DNA of 64,000 nucleotides from Tritrichomonas musculus. Lineage: Eukaryota; Parabasalia; Tritrichomonadida; Tritrichomonadidae. The translations under genes were made by a program, and so were the position numbers. The DNA lies in the NCBI GenBank assembly GCA_039105265.1, contig JAPFFF010000002.1, forward strand, positions 7,874,001 through 7,938,000. The letters are read 5' to 3'. Positions 1 to 9,531 of the stretch are shown piece after piece. Under the pieces are notes generated by a model. The model was not told where the DNA came from, made no database searches, and saw only the letters and a list, made by a program, of their open reading frames with translations. Within the stretch, counting starts at the first letter, position 1; the number at the start of each line of letters is the position of its first letter.

Positions 1-930
1 TCAAAAATATCGAACAACCATCACAGATCTCCAAACTTCTTCACCAAAATAGAGCAAATTCTTCACATATTAAAAGAAAGCATTACTTCGAAAATATCGA
101 ATTCGCAGCTATTCAATATATTTAAAGGAAACAAGCGAATTCTTCTTTTTCTGATTGAAAACAAATATTTAACAATTGATAAATATATATCAAAACAAAT
201 TACAAATGATTTTGATTACTGTTTTTATTTTTTCCCTGAGATTCGCTCTCTCATTGATGACCATTCAATTCGAAAAATTGAGAGAAAAATGCAGGAAATT
301 GGAATAACCGACCCTGATGATTTTGAGGCCAGGAGAAAAGAAGGTGACAATGAATGTGAGATTGCGCAAATAATTAGAAATGATTCAGTTGATGAATTTG
401 TTTCTTTCGTTAAAAACACAAACTTTTCACTTACATCACAAATCAAGCCATCGATGTTTGAAACAAATTTGTTTTTAATTGACAAATCTTTCAGTTTGAT
501 TGAATATTCTGCCTTTTGTAATTCAATTAACATCTTTAATTATTTGTGTGGAAATCCAGCAGTGTTGACTCCATCTTTGTGGCTCTATGCAATTCATGGA
601 AACAGTCTTGAAATTATTCAACTTCTTGAAAAAAATAATGTCGTTTTAAAAGATAAATTGCTGATCAATTGCGTTGCTGAATCAATTAAATGCCATCACA
701 ATGAAATAGCACAATATTTAATTCAAAATAAAAAAAATGAATTTGATCAGAATGTTTGTCATTTGGCTGCAATTGAGTCATTCAATTTTGTGTATATTTC
801 AAATAATCTGAACAATATTTTTGCTTTTTATAAATTGTGCGAATATTGTTATGCATCACTTGTTGAAATACTGCTTAATGCTTCCGATTTAAATCCAAAT
901 GTACGAATAATTTCAAGCCAATCATTTTGA
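1..930 (+). CDS. DUF3447/ankyrin protein, 3' part of the N-terminal domain (5' end outside window)
   Basis: The frame is open from base 1 to the stop at 928-930, so the start lies to the left of the window; the Met at 289 is internal. The translated part begins with the helical run HHRSPNFFTKIEQILHILKE and continues through IEYSAFCNSINIFNYL, LWLYAIHGNSLEIIQLLE and LVEILLNASDLNPN. This is the arrangement of the DUF3447 domain followed by degenerate ankyrin repeats in the very large trichomonad ankyrin families. Such proteins are thought to be protein-binding scaffolds; no catalytic role is known. The last residues (DLNPNVRIIS) look like the end of an ankyrin repeat, and further ankyrin units follow downstream, separated by non-coding sequence. 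It is uncertain whether this reading frame is still a working gene or the 5' part of a decaying one. Confidence 0.7.
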   Translation, partial: SKISNNHHRSPNFFTKIEQILHILKESITSKISNSQLFNIFKGNKRILLFLIENKYLTIDKYISKQITNDFDYCFYFFPEIRSLIDDHSIRKIERKMQEIGITDPDDFEARRKEGDNECEIAQIIRNDSVDEFVSFVKNTNFSLTSQIKPSMFETNLFLIDKSFSLIEYSAFCNSINIFNYLCGNPAVLTPSLWLYAIHGNSLEIIQLLEKNNVVLKDKLLINCVAESIKCHHNEIAQYLIQNKKNEFDQNVCHLAAIESFNFVYISNNLNNIFAFYKLCEYCYASLVEILLNASDLNPNVRIISSQSF

Positions 931-1062
931 TCACATTTTTTTTTAATGTTTTTTTTAATGGGATTTCAAATCATTTAACAATTTTTATGGAATTGATGAT
1001 TTTCAATGTTTTATTATATTCCAATTTGTATTTGTGAATGAAATTAATATTTCTTGTTTTTT

Positions 1063-3674
1063 TATAGAACATCGCTGCACGTTGCTGTTGAAAATGGAAA
1101 TATTGAAATTGTTGAATTACTATTAAAGCATCCAAGAATTGATATTAATAGTCAATCAATTTCAAATTAAGTTTATTTTTTAAATATAATTCAAACAATC
1201 AAATATTTAACTATGTTTTCAAACCAACACAAATTTGAATAAAGTTCAAAAACTATTTTTTTTTGGCTTATTACATTTCAAAGATCAAATGTTTAAATCT
1301 CATTTAAAAAAAAATTAAATCTTTTAATTCAATTCAAATATAATTATTTGAATAAAATTCATTGTTGATATGTTTTTACTATGTTTGAAAACATTATTAA
1401 ATGAAATTTGAAATGATATAATTGAATGAAGTTTAAATCTTTGTGATTCAAAAAGCATCAATTCACATTGCCGTTGAAAACGAAAATTGTGAAATTTTAA
1501 AAGCATTACTATCGCATCCAGAAATCTACATTAATATTAAAACAATTTCAATATCAATTTAATATCATTTTCATACGTTTTTTATTTTCATTACGTTTCA
1601 ATTTCATATAACGAATAAAATTCACTTGACATATTGAATTCAATTTCATACATCATTTCAATTGATGATGTTTTGAATCATATAGTATTAATCAAATTTG
1701 ATATTACACGATTTAATATAATTTCATGAGCAATTTGTTTGATGAAATTCATAAAATCATTTTGTTCATTATGTTTCTTTATTAAATCATTTGAATGAAA
1801 TTAGTTTAAATATATTATTAAGACGCCTTTAAAGATTGCCACAGAAAAAGGGAATCCTGAAATTGTTGGTTTATTATTATTACATCCTCAAATAGATATA
1901 AATATCAAATCTATTTTTATATTTTTTATTATTAATGAAATTTTATAACTAATGTTGAAATTGCGTTTTAAAACATTTGTTTGTTTCATAAAATTTGGCA
2001 CCCGATTTTCATAAAATTCAAGTTCAACAACTTAAATAAAGTTTCTTTTTACTTATATTTGAATAAAATTACAAAATAATTTCTTTATTCATGGAATTTA
2101 TAGTATTTATTTCATCCAGTTAACAATTAATTTTTTTTCAAATGGAATTTCAAATCAAATAATTAATCAAGTTTTCTTTATTTAATCTTCATATTATGTT
2201 TTTTTATATTTTGTTCCAATGAAGTTTCAATATGTTTTATTTTATAAATCAGCATTGCATGAAGCTGTTGAAAATTGTAATTTGGACATTGTAAGGCAGT
2301 TAGTATCACGTAAAGAAATTGATATAAATCAAAAATATATTTGTGATTTATCTTTTTAATATAATTTAAGCTTTAAAATGTTTGTTTCATTTCAATAAAT
2401 AATATTTGGTAATGTAATTCTTTCATAAATGATTAAATAGCATTTTAAAATCATGATTTCCTTATGAAATTCTTTATTTAACACATAAACAAAGTCTTGC
2501 TTTTGTTTTAATTCAATTTCAAAATTCTTGATTTTTATACAATTTAAATAACAATTTTAAATTGCATTTCATTTATAATGATTAAATTGGATTTTAATTC
2601 AAGCATTATTATTATGTTTTTTATTGATTTCATTAATGGAATTCAGCATCAATGATTTTTATTTCATTTTCAAATTCAACATTTTTAAATAAAGTTATAA
2701 AAGAAATTTTTTTTTATTACATTCAAAAAAGCGCTCTTTTTTAATAACATTCTAGATCAAAATGGTTTAATTCGATTTCCAAATTGATGTTTGAATAAAG
2801 TTCATTGTAAAAATATTTTAATTACATTTTAAATTTCATAATATTTTTGAAATTTGCTATTTCAAAATTTAAATGAAGTTTCAATTTGTCATATTTCACA
2901 AAACATCAATTCATATTGCTGTTGAAAAAGAAAATATAGAAATTTTACAAATACTATTATCACATCCAGAAATTGACGTTAATGCTAAAACAATTTCAAT
3001 ATCAAAATCATTTCATATCATTTCCACTTTTCAATTTTCATTACATTTTAATTTTGAGTTTGAATCGCATTTCTCAATCATAAAAATTTTATTCGATTTC
3101 AAATCAAATTATTAAATCAAATTTCAAAATCAACTGCTTTGTTAATCAAATTCCAAAAGTAATTTCTTTTAATGAAATCAAAAACTCAATATTTATTAAT
3201 TATATTTCACTAGATTAAATTTTTTCAAATGAAATTTTAAAATGTAGATATTTCCAAGACAGCATTACACATTGCTATTGAAAAAGGCAATTTAAACATT
3301 GTTAAGTTATTACTTGCGCATCCAAGAATAGATATTGATATTAAATATGTCATTTTAAAGCTCAATATTTTTCTGATTTCGTTTTCAAATTATATTTTAA
3401 TAAAATTCAAAGCTTTGTTTTGAATTCAATTCAATAACTTCAATTTTTTAATTTCGTTTCATATTTGTTACTTCTTTATGGAGTTATGAATCTTTTTATT
3501 TTCATCCCATTTCAACAATATTTTATTTTTTATGCAATTCCAGAATCATAATTTGAATACAATTTGAATATAACTCTCTTTCAAATGAAATTTCTCATTC
3601 CATTTTTTCACAAGTCAGCGCTTCAAGTCGCCATTGAAAAAGGAAATCAAGAAATAATTCAGCTTTTGTCATAA
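1063..3674 (+). pseudogene. Dispersed ankyrin-repeat array: seven single repeats in AT-rich spacers
   Basis: Seven stretches of about 90 bases each encode one recognisable ankyrin repeat of the type T-A-L-H-I-A-V-E-K-G-N-x-E-I-V-x-L-L-L-x-H-P-x-I-D-I-N. They start at 1069, 1455, 1823, 2252, 2903, 3259 and 3615, giving spacings of 386, 368, 429, 651, 356 and 356 bases. The spacers contain stops in the ankyrin frame and the frame changes between units. The last unit ends naturally (EIIQLLS then stop at 3672-3674), as complete trichomonad ankyrin proteins do. Several units are preceded about 30 bases upstream by ATGAAATTT or similar, which in the fifth and seventh units reads MKF.....FHK into the repeat. 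No trichomonad-type splice signals (GTATGT ... ACTAACACACAG) were seen at the junctions. The simplest reading is the decayed 3' half of the gene that begins left of base 1. A split gene with unrecognised introns is the alternative. Confidence 0.65.
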
Positions 3675-3897
3675 CAAACAAACAAAACAAAAAAAACAAA
3701 AAAGACATCAGTTGTTTTTATATTAATAAAAACTCACAATAATAAATTTTTCATCTGTGATTTTTTTTGTAAAAAACTTAATCGAAACACTTTGAATAAA
3801 TCATGTTTACAAACAATAAAAAGAAATATTCAATGATACAAACAGTCGCGTACATAATTGCATATTGAAATTTGTCCTCTTCCTGTTGCTTTTATTT

Positions 3898-5658
3898 TCA
3901 ATCATCATCATCATCATCATTCTCAAATTCTTCTTCTTCATCGTCTTTATCGATTTCAATTTCTTCTTCGTCCTGGTCTTCATCTTCGTCTTCGTCATCA
4001 TCTTTTTCAGGTTCGATGTCTTCTTCGTATTCATTTCTATCTTCTTCATCACCATCTCTTCCATTCTCATTTTCATCATCGTCATCCCCGATTTCTTCAT
4101 CACTGTCTTCATCTTCCTCACGATTATCAGCCTCGATTTCTTCATTATCATCGCCATGCTCGATTTCTTCATTATCATCGTCATGCTCGATTTCTTCATC
4201 ACCTTCCTCTTCTTCGCGATTATCAGCCTCAATTTCCTCTTCTTCATCATTGTCGTTTTCATCCTGGCCATCGCGATCGATTCCCTTTGATTTCTTGAAT
4301 CTGCTCAGCTTTGCAGCGAGCTTCTTTGTCCTCCTCTCCAAACCGCCGACTTTTGCCTGCATTTGGTCGATTTTCTTGAAGAGCTTCCTGATCCGATTCT
4401 TCTTCTGTTCGAGCGAAGAAGCGAATTGCAAAAGGAACCTGATTTTGCTGATTGAGAAGGAGAACCTCGGGTCAGGATTGAACGACATCTCGTTTGTGAA
4501 CAAGACGGTTTCGACGACTGAATTTGGCATATTTTTTGGCACGTTGCAGCTGACAAAAGCAACCGAAATTCGAAACCCGGCAATGCAGAACGCAACATTA
4601 GACAAAACCGTTTTTACCGGATAGAAAGCAGCGTTGTTCTGCGGGAAAGGATCGACCATCAACTCACCGCACTTGTCTTGTCCGCAAGCAAAAAGAACAT
4701 TTTTCTTCGTAATGAAGAGCGAATGAAAGCTTCCTGCGTAAATCGACTTAATTTGCGTTTTAAACGTGTTTATGTGCACAAATTTGTCAACTTTACGACG
4801 ATCGTCGCCTCTTCCCAAATGTCCGAAATGATTCGGACCGAAACCGAAGACGTGTCCCTGGCTGGTGAGTGCCAGACAGTGCTCCCACGTGCCAGCTATT
4901 TGAACAAATTTGGGATTGGAAGTAACCGTTATTGGCGAAAATATTGGATACTTTTTCTCAAAATTTTGTGAGAAATCAAATTCATACAATCGGCCACTCG
5001 CAGAAAGGGCAATAAAGGACTTGTGAAGGCAGGCAAGCTGCACAGCTTTTTCACTATCTGGGAGGACTGCAATTGCAGGCCGATTGTCGTGATTTGAAAA
5101 AATTCCAGATGATATCATTATTATGCTGCCAGTGTCATCAATCGCTCCAGAGGTGACACGTCCCCCGAAGATTTTTAAGATATTCATGTCTCCTGTATCA
5201 AGAAAAAGCGGAGATTTAGCCTTTTCGTCCTTGTGTACATATGCTAAAAAAGGAAAAGTGTCACTTTCTTGATATTTCACTAAATAAAGAGTGTAATCGA
5301 AGCCACAAACAGCCGATATAAAAGATAATTCTTTTTTATCACGCGTTATTGTGATTCGAGTCCATTCATCGAGTTTTTCTGGTAAATTTCCAAGAATGGA
5401 TTGATCAGTATTATTACCAATGGCATATGCTGAACCTGTATTATCCACATAAATTGAATGTGTAAAATATACCGAGTATGATATCAAATTATTTAAATTA
5501 TTTATTTTTTGTGGAATATTAATTATATTTTCATCTTGCTTTAAATCTGATTCACTTGAAATTTGATGATAATCGTTTAATCCAGCAACATATATTCCTG
5601 AAAAATCATTTGAGTCATTTGTGATATTGCTTTCAATGTTAGTAGGGTTAAAGCTCAT
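3898..5658 (-). CDS. RCC1-repeat beta-propeller protein with coiled coil and acidic tail
   Basis: The protein has 586 residues. The N-terminal two thirds contain RCC1-type blades, for example YVAGLNDYHQ near the start, AYAIGNNTDQSILG, and the strongest pair around residues 255-345 (HCLALTSQGHVFGFGPNHFG, then HSLFITKKNVLFACGQDKCG). Next comes a basic helical segment (LEQKKNRIRKLFKKIDQMQ), likely a coiled coil. The last ~110 residues are almost entirely Asp and Glu, with tandem EEIEHDDDN/EEIEADNREE units, ending in six Asp. RCC1 propellers act as exchange factors for Ran-type GTPases or as protein-interaction modules in larger proteins. The added coiled coil and acidic tail suggest a scaffold or a chromatin/histone-contacting role rather than a plain RCC1, but this is inference. 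The ATG at 5658 is the first in frame. The long open frames on the opposite strand at 3858-4624 are shadows of the acidic tail. Confidence 0.85.
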   Translation of the reverse strand: MSFNPTNIESNITNDSNDFSGIYVAGLNDYHQISSESDLKQDENIINIPQKINNLNNLISYSVYFTHSIYVDNTGSAYAIGNNTDQSILGNLPEKLDEWTRITITRDKKELSFISAVCGFDYTLYLVKYQESDTFPFLAYVHKDEKAKSPLFLDTGDMNILKIFGGRVTSGAIDDTGSIIMISSGIFSNHDNRPAIAVLPDSEKAVQLACLHKSFIALSASGRLYEFDFSQNFEKKYPIFSPITVTSNPKFVQIAGTWEHCLALTSQGHVFGFGPNHFGHLGRGDDRRKVDKFVHINTFKTQIKSIYAGSFHSLFITKKNVLFACGQDKCGELMVDPFPQNNAAFYPVKTVLSNVAFCIAGFRISVAFVSCNVPKNMPNSVVETVLFTNEMSFNPDPRFSFSISKIRFLLQFASSLEQKKNRIRKLFKKIDQMQAKVGGLERRTKKLAAKLSRFKKSKGIDRDGQDENDNDEEEEIEADNREEEEGDEEIEHDDDNEEIEHGDDNEEIEADNREEDEDSDEEIGDDDDENENGRDGDEEDRNEYEEDIEPEKDDDEDEDEDQDEEEIEIDKDDEEEEFENDDDDDD

Positions 5659-5913
5659 TCAGATTTTTTAAAATTCTAAAATTGAGATAGTAATATAAAC
5701 TATTCTATGAGTACTCTCAATTTTTTTTTAAATTCAACCTTCATAAAAATATTCAGGAATTGCCAGGAATTGAAATTTTATATTAAAAATGTAACATCAT
5801 TTATAATCTAGATATGTTTCAAAAGTTAAATCTTTTGCTTAAAAAAAAAAAAAAAGATAATGAAAAATTAATCTTAATATATTAAGATTTCAATATTTAT
5901 GCAAATATGATTT

Positions 5914-6852
5914 TTATTTCTTTCCGCGGCCGCCTCTTCCATGTCCTCCGCCTCGGTTATTTCCACCTCTTCCACGGTTTCCGCCTCTGTTATTTCCACC
6001 TCTTCCACGGTTTCCACCTCTATTATTTCCACCTCTTCCACGGTTTCCATGTTGGTTGTGTTCATTTTCTTCATTTCCTTCATCATTGTCATTATGCTTT
6101 TTATGTTGATTTTCATTATTATTTTGTTGATGCTGCTGTTGCTGTTGTTGATGTTGCTTATTTTTCTTACTTGGTCTATTTGGATTTTCAAATTCTGTAT
6201 CTTCTTCTTCATTATGTTCTTGATCCTGATCGTTGTCATTGTCTCCTTTGTTTTCATCATCGGAATAATCACCTAAGTCATAAACCGGTTGTGCAGCTGG
6301 TTGTTTTGGTTCTGGTGCTTTTTTGACCTTTCTAATTGGTGTAATTGATTTCATTGGTATATGAAATTCTTTGGTTAAGAGCTTGATAACATTTTCTCCT
6401 GCATCACCTTGAATTACTATTTGTTGACCAGTAGCTGTCTTTGTTGTTGAACATCCAATTGCCATTTTTTTAGCAATGTGCTTGGAAAATTCTTTAATGT
6501 CAACACCCCAAGGTTCTAAATTTGCAATCGTGGTTGTATTTTTCCTCTTACTTCTTTGTTTAACAATAACAATGACGTTTGGTTTTTCATCGTCACCTTT
6601 GCCTTTTTTATGAGATTGAATGATCTCTTCATCATCGCTTTGGCTTTCCTCTTCATCGTTATCTTCGCCTTCTTTTGTTTCTTTTTCTTCTTTTGGCTGC
6701 TTATCATTATGTTTCTTATTATTAAAAAATTGAACATAACATTTTGGAACTCCATATTTAGGTGATAGTTCAACATCAACTTTTCTTAGTACGTGTCCTT
6801 CTCCTTTTGTTTCCTCTGCGCCTGTTTCCTGATGAATATCTTCTTCTTCCAT
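5914..6852 (-). CDS. DENR-like SUI1-domain protein with Gln-rich region and RGG tail
   Basis: The protein has 312 residues. Residues ~91-175 form a SUI1/eIF1 fold: VIVIVKQRSKRKNTTTIANL, WGVDIKEFSKHIAKKMAIGC and QQIVIQGDAGENVIKLL match the beta-alpha pattern of density-regulated protein (DENR). The short N-terminal segment KYGVPKCYVQFF sits where DENR carries its Cys-containing region. DENR with MCT-1 handles 40S recycling and re-initiation after short upstream frames. After the SUI1 domain come an acidic stretch, a Gln/Asn run near 230-250, and a tail of repeated GNRGRGGNN units from about residue 268 to the end (GRGGRGKK). An RGG box is an RNA-binding and arginine-methylation module that typical DENR proteins lack. 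eIF1 is less likely because of the length and N-terminal extension. The ATG at 6852 is the first in frame. Confidence 0.75.
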   Translation of the reverse strand: MEEEDIHQETGAEETKGEGHVLRKVDVELSPKYGVPKCYVQFFNNKKHNDKQPKEEKETKEGEDNDEEESQSDDEEIIQSHKKGKGDDEKPNVIVIVKQRSKRKNTTTIANLEPWGVDIKEFSKHIAKKMAIGCSTTKTATGQQIVIQGDAGENVIKLLTKEFHIPMKSITPIRKVKKAPEPKQPAAQPVYDLGDYSDDENKGDNDNDQDQEHNEEEDTEFENPNRPSKKNKQHQQQQQQHQQNNNENQHKKHNDNDEGNEENEHNQHGNRGRGGNNRGGNRGRGGNNRGGNRGRGGNNRGGGHGRGGRGKK

Positions 6853-7007
6853 ATAATTATATAATTATATTCTTATCAACTAAAATTGAGGTCGGCCAAA
6901 TTACCATTCAATATTGATTATTTGAGAGTGATCATATAAAAATGAATTTGTTCTCAAGAGAATGAAATAAAAAAATAAGTACTGTATAATTAAATGTTTA
7001 TAATAAA

Positions 7008-8603
7008 TTAGGGTGAATTCAAATTAGAAAGTTCTTCAATGGAATAGTTATCTAAATCAACATCTTTTGTTAATTTTGCGAAATCATAGTAATCGTTTTT
7101 CATATTTTCAGTAATTTTTGATAAGCGAGATATATTTGCTCCAAACTTAGAATATAGATCGTCATTATCATCTTCATTATTATGATTTCTCTGTGGATAA
7201 GTTTTATTAAACTTGCTCGTTTCTTTGGATTGGCGTTTAATTTGTTTATTGACGTTTATTTTGGTCTTATTTTGGATAGATTGTTTATAATTTGCGCAAC
7301 GATCATTTTTATCATTGGGATTCATAATTCTTTCATTTTTGTTTGTTATAATTTCTTTCTTACTATATTTTGCTTGATTTATTGCTGGAATTTTTTGACG
7401 ATTATTACTTGAATATTCTTTCCTATTGTAATATGTATTTTCACTCTGATTATCTAAGAAATGATCAGATTCGTCAATGTTGGTAAAATGTTCTTTGCCT
7501 GGAATGTTTTCTATTTTCTTTTCATCAAATTTTTGTTTGGAATAAATTTTTCTATTTAAATTTCTTGACATATAATCGTCATCGTAATCATCGTTTTGAG
7601 AAATATTATAGCAAGCTGGATGATGATATAAATTTTGGTGTTTTATATTCATTTTATTTGACATATTCTTAGTTACTCCCTTATTGCTACACTTTAATTT
7701 ATGGTAATATGCTAAATCAGCTTCATTAAAATCAGAACTTGATTCTGAATCAATAATATTCTGTTTTTTGCAAATGTTAGAACTTGGTGCATTAAGCTGG
7801 GTAACTTGAGATAAGTGATTACACTTTTGTTCAATTGTATTCAAATATTCTTTTGCTTCTCTGTATTTTTCTTTTATTTTTATATACTTTTCATATAATT
7901 TTGGCGTCTCATTTTTAGCTTTAGCAAGCTTACATATGGCATTTAAAGCTGCTTTTCTTTGAGCTGGTGGATCATCGTATGGAAAGGCAGGATATTCATC
8001 TAAAGCTTCTGAAGCAATGTTAAATACTTGTATTACAAATTTTGACCAGCAATTTAATTCGCTATAAAAGTAATCATTTTGTTTTGAGATATCTAATAAT
8101 TTATGACGAAGGGAAATTATCTTTTTTTCAGCTCGATCTATATTTGGAATTGGATCACAAAAGCTCGAACGACGATAACTGCTTACACTATCAAACTGAT
8201 GGTTATAATTTTTATTATCATTGCTTATTTGCTCAAAAGAATTTGAAGATGAGTTATGGCAGGCAGAAAATCTTCGTTGGTTTTCAGACTCCCAAAGTCG
8301 ATCTTGAAGTGTAGAAATGCATGAAGCTTGCTCAGCAAGTTGCAAACGATACACTCTTTCCTCTTCAGGTGATAAGCCTCGGCCTGACGTTTTTTTACTG
8401 AGTTCAACAATCTTTTCTAAAGCTTGTTTATATTGTTTCTGTAGATCGGAAAGCTCAGAATTAGTCTGAGTTAAAATATTAGTTTTCTGTGAAAGTTCAT
8501 TATTTAATATTTCTATTTGATTTCGTAATTCTAGATTTTCTTTCTCCATATCTGAGATTTTAAGTCTCATTTCAGAGAGATCAGGTAATTCTTTAGAAGA
8601 CAT
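7008..8603 (-). CDS. Coiled-coil protein of unknown function
   Basis: The protein has 531 residues and belongs to no family I recognise. Residues ~8-115 form a strong heptad coiled coil (MRLKISDMEKENLELRNQIE onward). A second helical block follows at ~165-275, with a Trp/Phe-containing stretch (ELNCWSKFVIQVFNIASEAL) that may be a small folded domain. The C-terminal half (~290-505) is polar, rich in Asn, Lys, Ser and Tyr, and probably disordered. The end has a short amphipathic segment (YYDFAKLTKDVDLDNYSIEE). Trichomonads have many such lineage-specific coiled-coil proteins, often cytoskeletal. There is no signal peptide or membrane segment. The start at 8603 opens the coiled coil after MSSKELPDLSE. 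Confidence 0.75.
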   Translation of the reverse strand: MSSKELPDLSEMRLKISDMEKENLELRNQIEILNNELSQKTNILTQTNSELSDLQKQYKQALEKIVELSKKTSGRGLSPEEERVYRLQLAEQASCISTLQDRLWESENQRRFSACHNSSSNSFEQISNDNKNYNHQFDSVSSYRRSSFCDPIPNIDRAEKKIISLRHKLLDISKQNDYFYSELNCWSKFVIQVFNIASEALDEYPAFPYDDPPAQRKAALNAICKLAKAKNETPKLYEKYIKIKEKYREAKEYLNTIEQKCNHLSQVTQLNAPSSNICKKQNIIDSESSSDFNEADLAYYHKLKCSNKGVTKNMSNKMNIKHQNLYHHPACYNISQNDDYDDDYMSRNLNRKIYSKQKFDEKKIENIPGKEHFTNIDESDHFLDNQSENTYYNRKEYSSNNRQKIPAINQAKYSKKEIITNKNERIMNPNDKNDRCANYKQSIQNKTKINVNKQIKRQSKETSKFNKTYPQRNHNNEDDNDDLYSKFGANISRLSKITENMKNDYYDFAKLTKDVDLDNYSIEELSNLNSP

Positions 8604-9531
8604 ATAATATGCCCGTTTATTAAATCCATCAAAGTAAAAAAACCGTTTATTTAAGTATCTTCACAAAGATATATGCTAGAATTGAAAAACATAAAAACAA
8701 ACGACTGCTCATTTTATATGCATATAAAATCTACTTTTAAATTGAAAAGATTGTGATTTTTGGATAAAAAATTGATCAAATTGGTGTTGGCAATTATCTC
8801 TAAAATAAATTTGATATTTGATATTTGATATTTAGTTGTTAAAAATTGCCAATTATTTATAAAATAATATTTCAGAATTAAGATACATTTATTAAAATTC
8901 GATGTTGGATTAGCTGTATTAACTTGTATATGAATGAAATCAAAAGGCTTAGAATCATTTTATCAATGGATTAGGCATTTTGTTCAAATAATATTAATAC
9001 TGAATGTCAGAATAATTATTCAGTTAGTTTACATTCATTTATAAATGAAAGTAATTTTACTATTAAAACAGAATGTAAACTAAAAGCATAAATTGGATTT
9101 GAATAAAATGATCCATTTGATGATTTAATGAAAAAACTAATATTTGATTAATTTAATGAAGAAATCATTAAAAATATGACAACCTGGTTTCAAGTTAGTT
9201 CCGCTAGTCTGTTTAATTTTATACATTGCCAACAAAAAATGATTAAATCGAAAACTTTTTTTTGAAGCAATTACTTACATTGGAATAATTGAATACATCA
9301 AAAGTTACCAGAAAACTCACAATAGTATTTGAACACTTAAAATTTAATAAGTATTTTATAAAGAAACTTAAAATCGTATTATTTTTATTATATTCATTTA
9401 TGATATTACAAGTAAAAACAACGAAAGCCAATGAAAAAATCTGGATGTATTTAAAATTTTCTCATTTTTACAATTGAAAAAAAGTTACACAGCAGTACAA
9501 ACAAATACTTTTTCAAGAATCTATAGTCATT
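8604..9531. other. Intergenic, AT-rich
   Basis: This is the gap between the coiled-coil gene and the 3' end of the TPR gene. It holds three 9-base TTTGATAT(A/T) steps near 8810-8835 and a short inverted repeat at 9024-9084. Short open frames on both strands around 9243-9477 overlap each other and show no coding character. No gene is seen. Confidence 0.6.
9024..9084. repeat. Inverted repeat (foldback)
   Basis: GTTAGTTTACATTC at 9023-9036 pairs with GAATGTAAACTAAA at 9071-9084, giving 13 matching bases around a 34-base loop that contains a smaller palindrome (ATTTATAAAT). It could be a tiny foldback element; no target duplication is clear. Confidence 0.4.

Noticed and set aside
930-3674. Spliceosomal introns between the ankyrin repeats
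   Set aside because: No consistent GTATGT-type donor or ACTAAC..CACAG-type acceptor at the repeat borders; kept only as an alternative in the finding.
3858-4624. Long His-, Phe- and Ser-rich open frames on the plus strand
   Set aside because: They are the antisense of the GAA/GAT-rich acidic tail of the RCC1-type gene; composition alone keeps them open.
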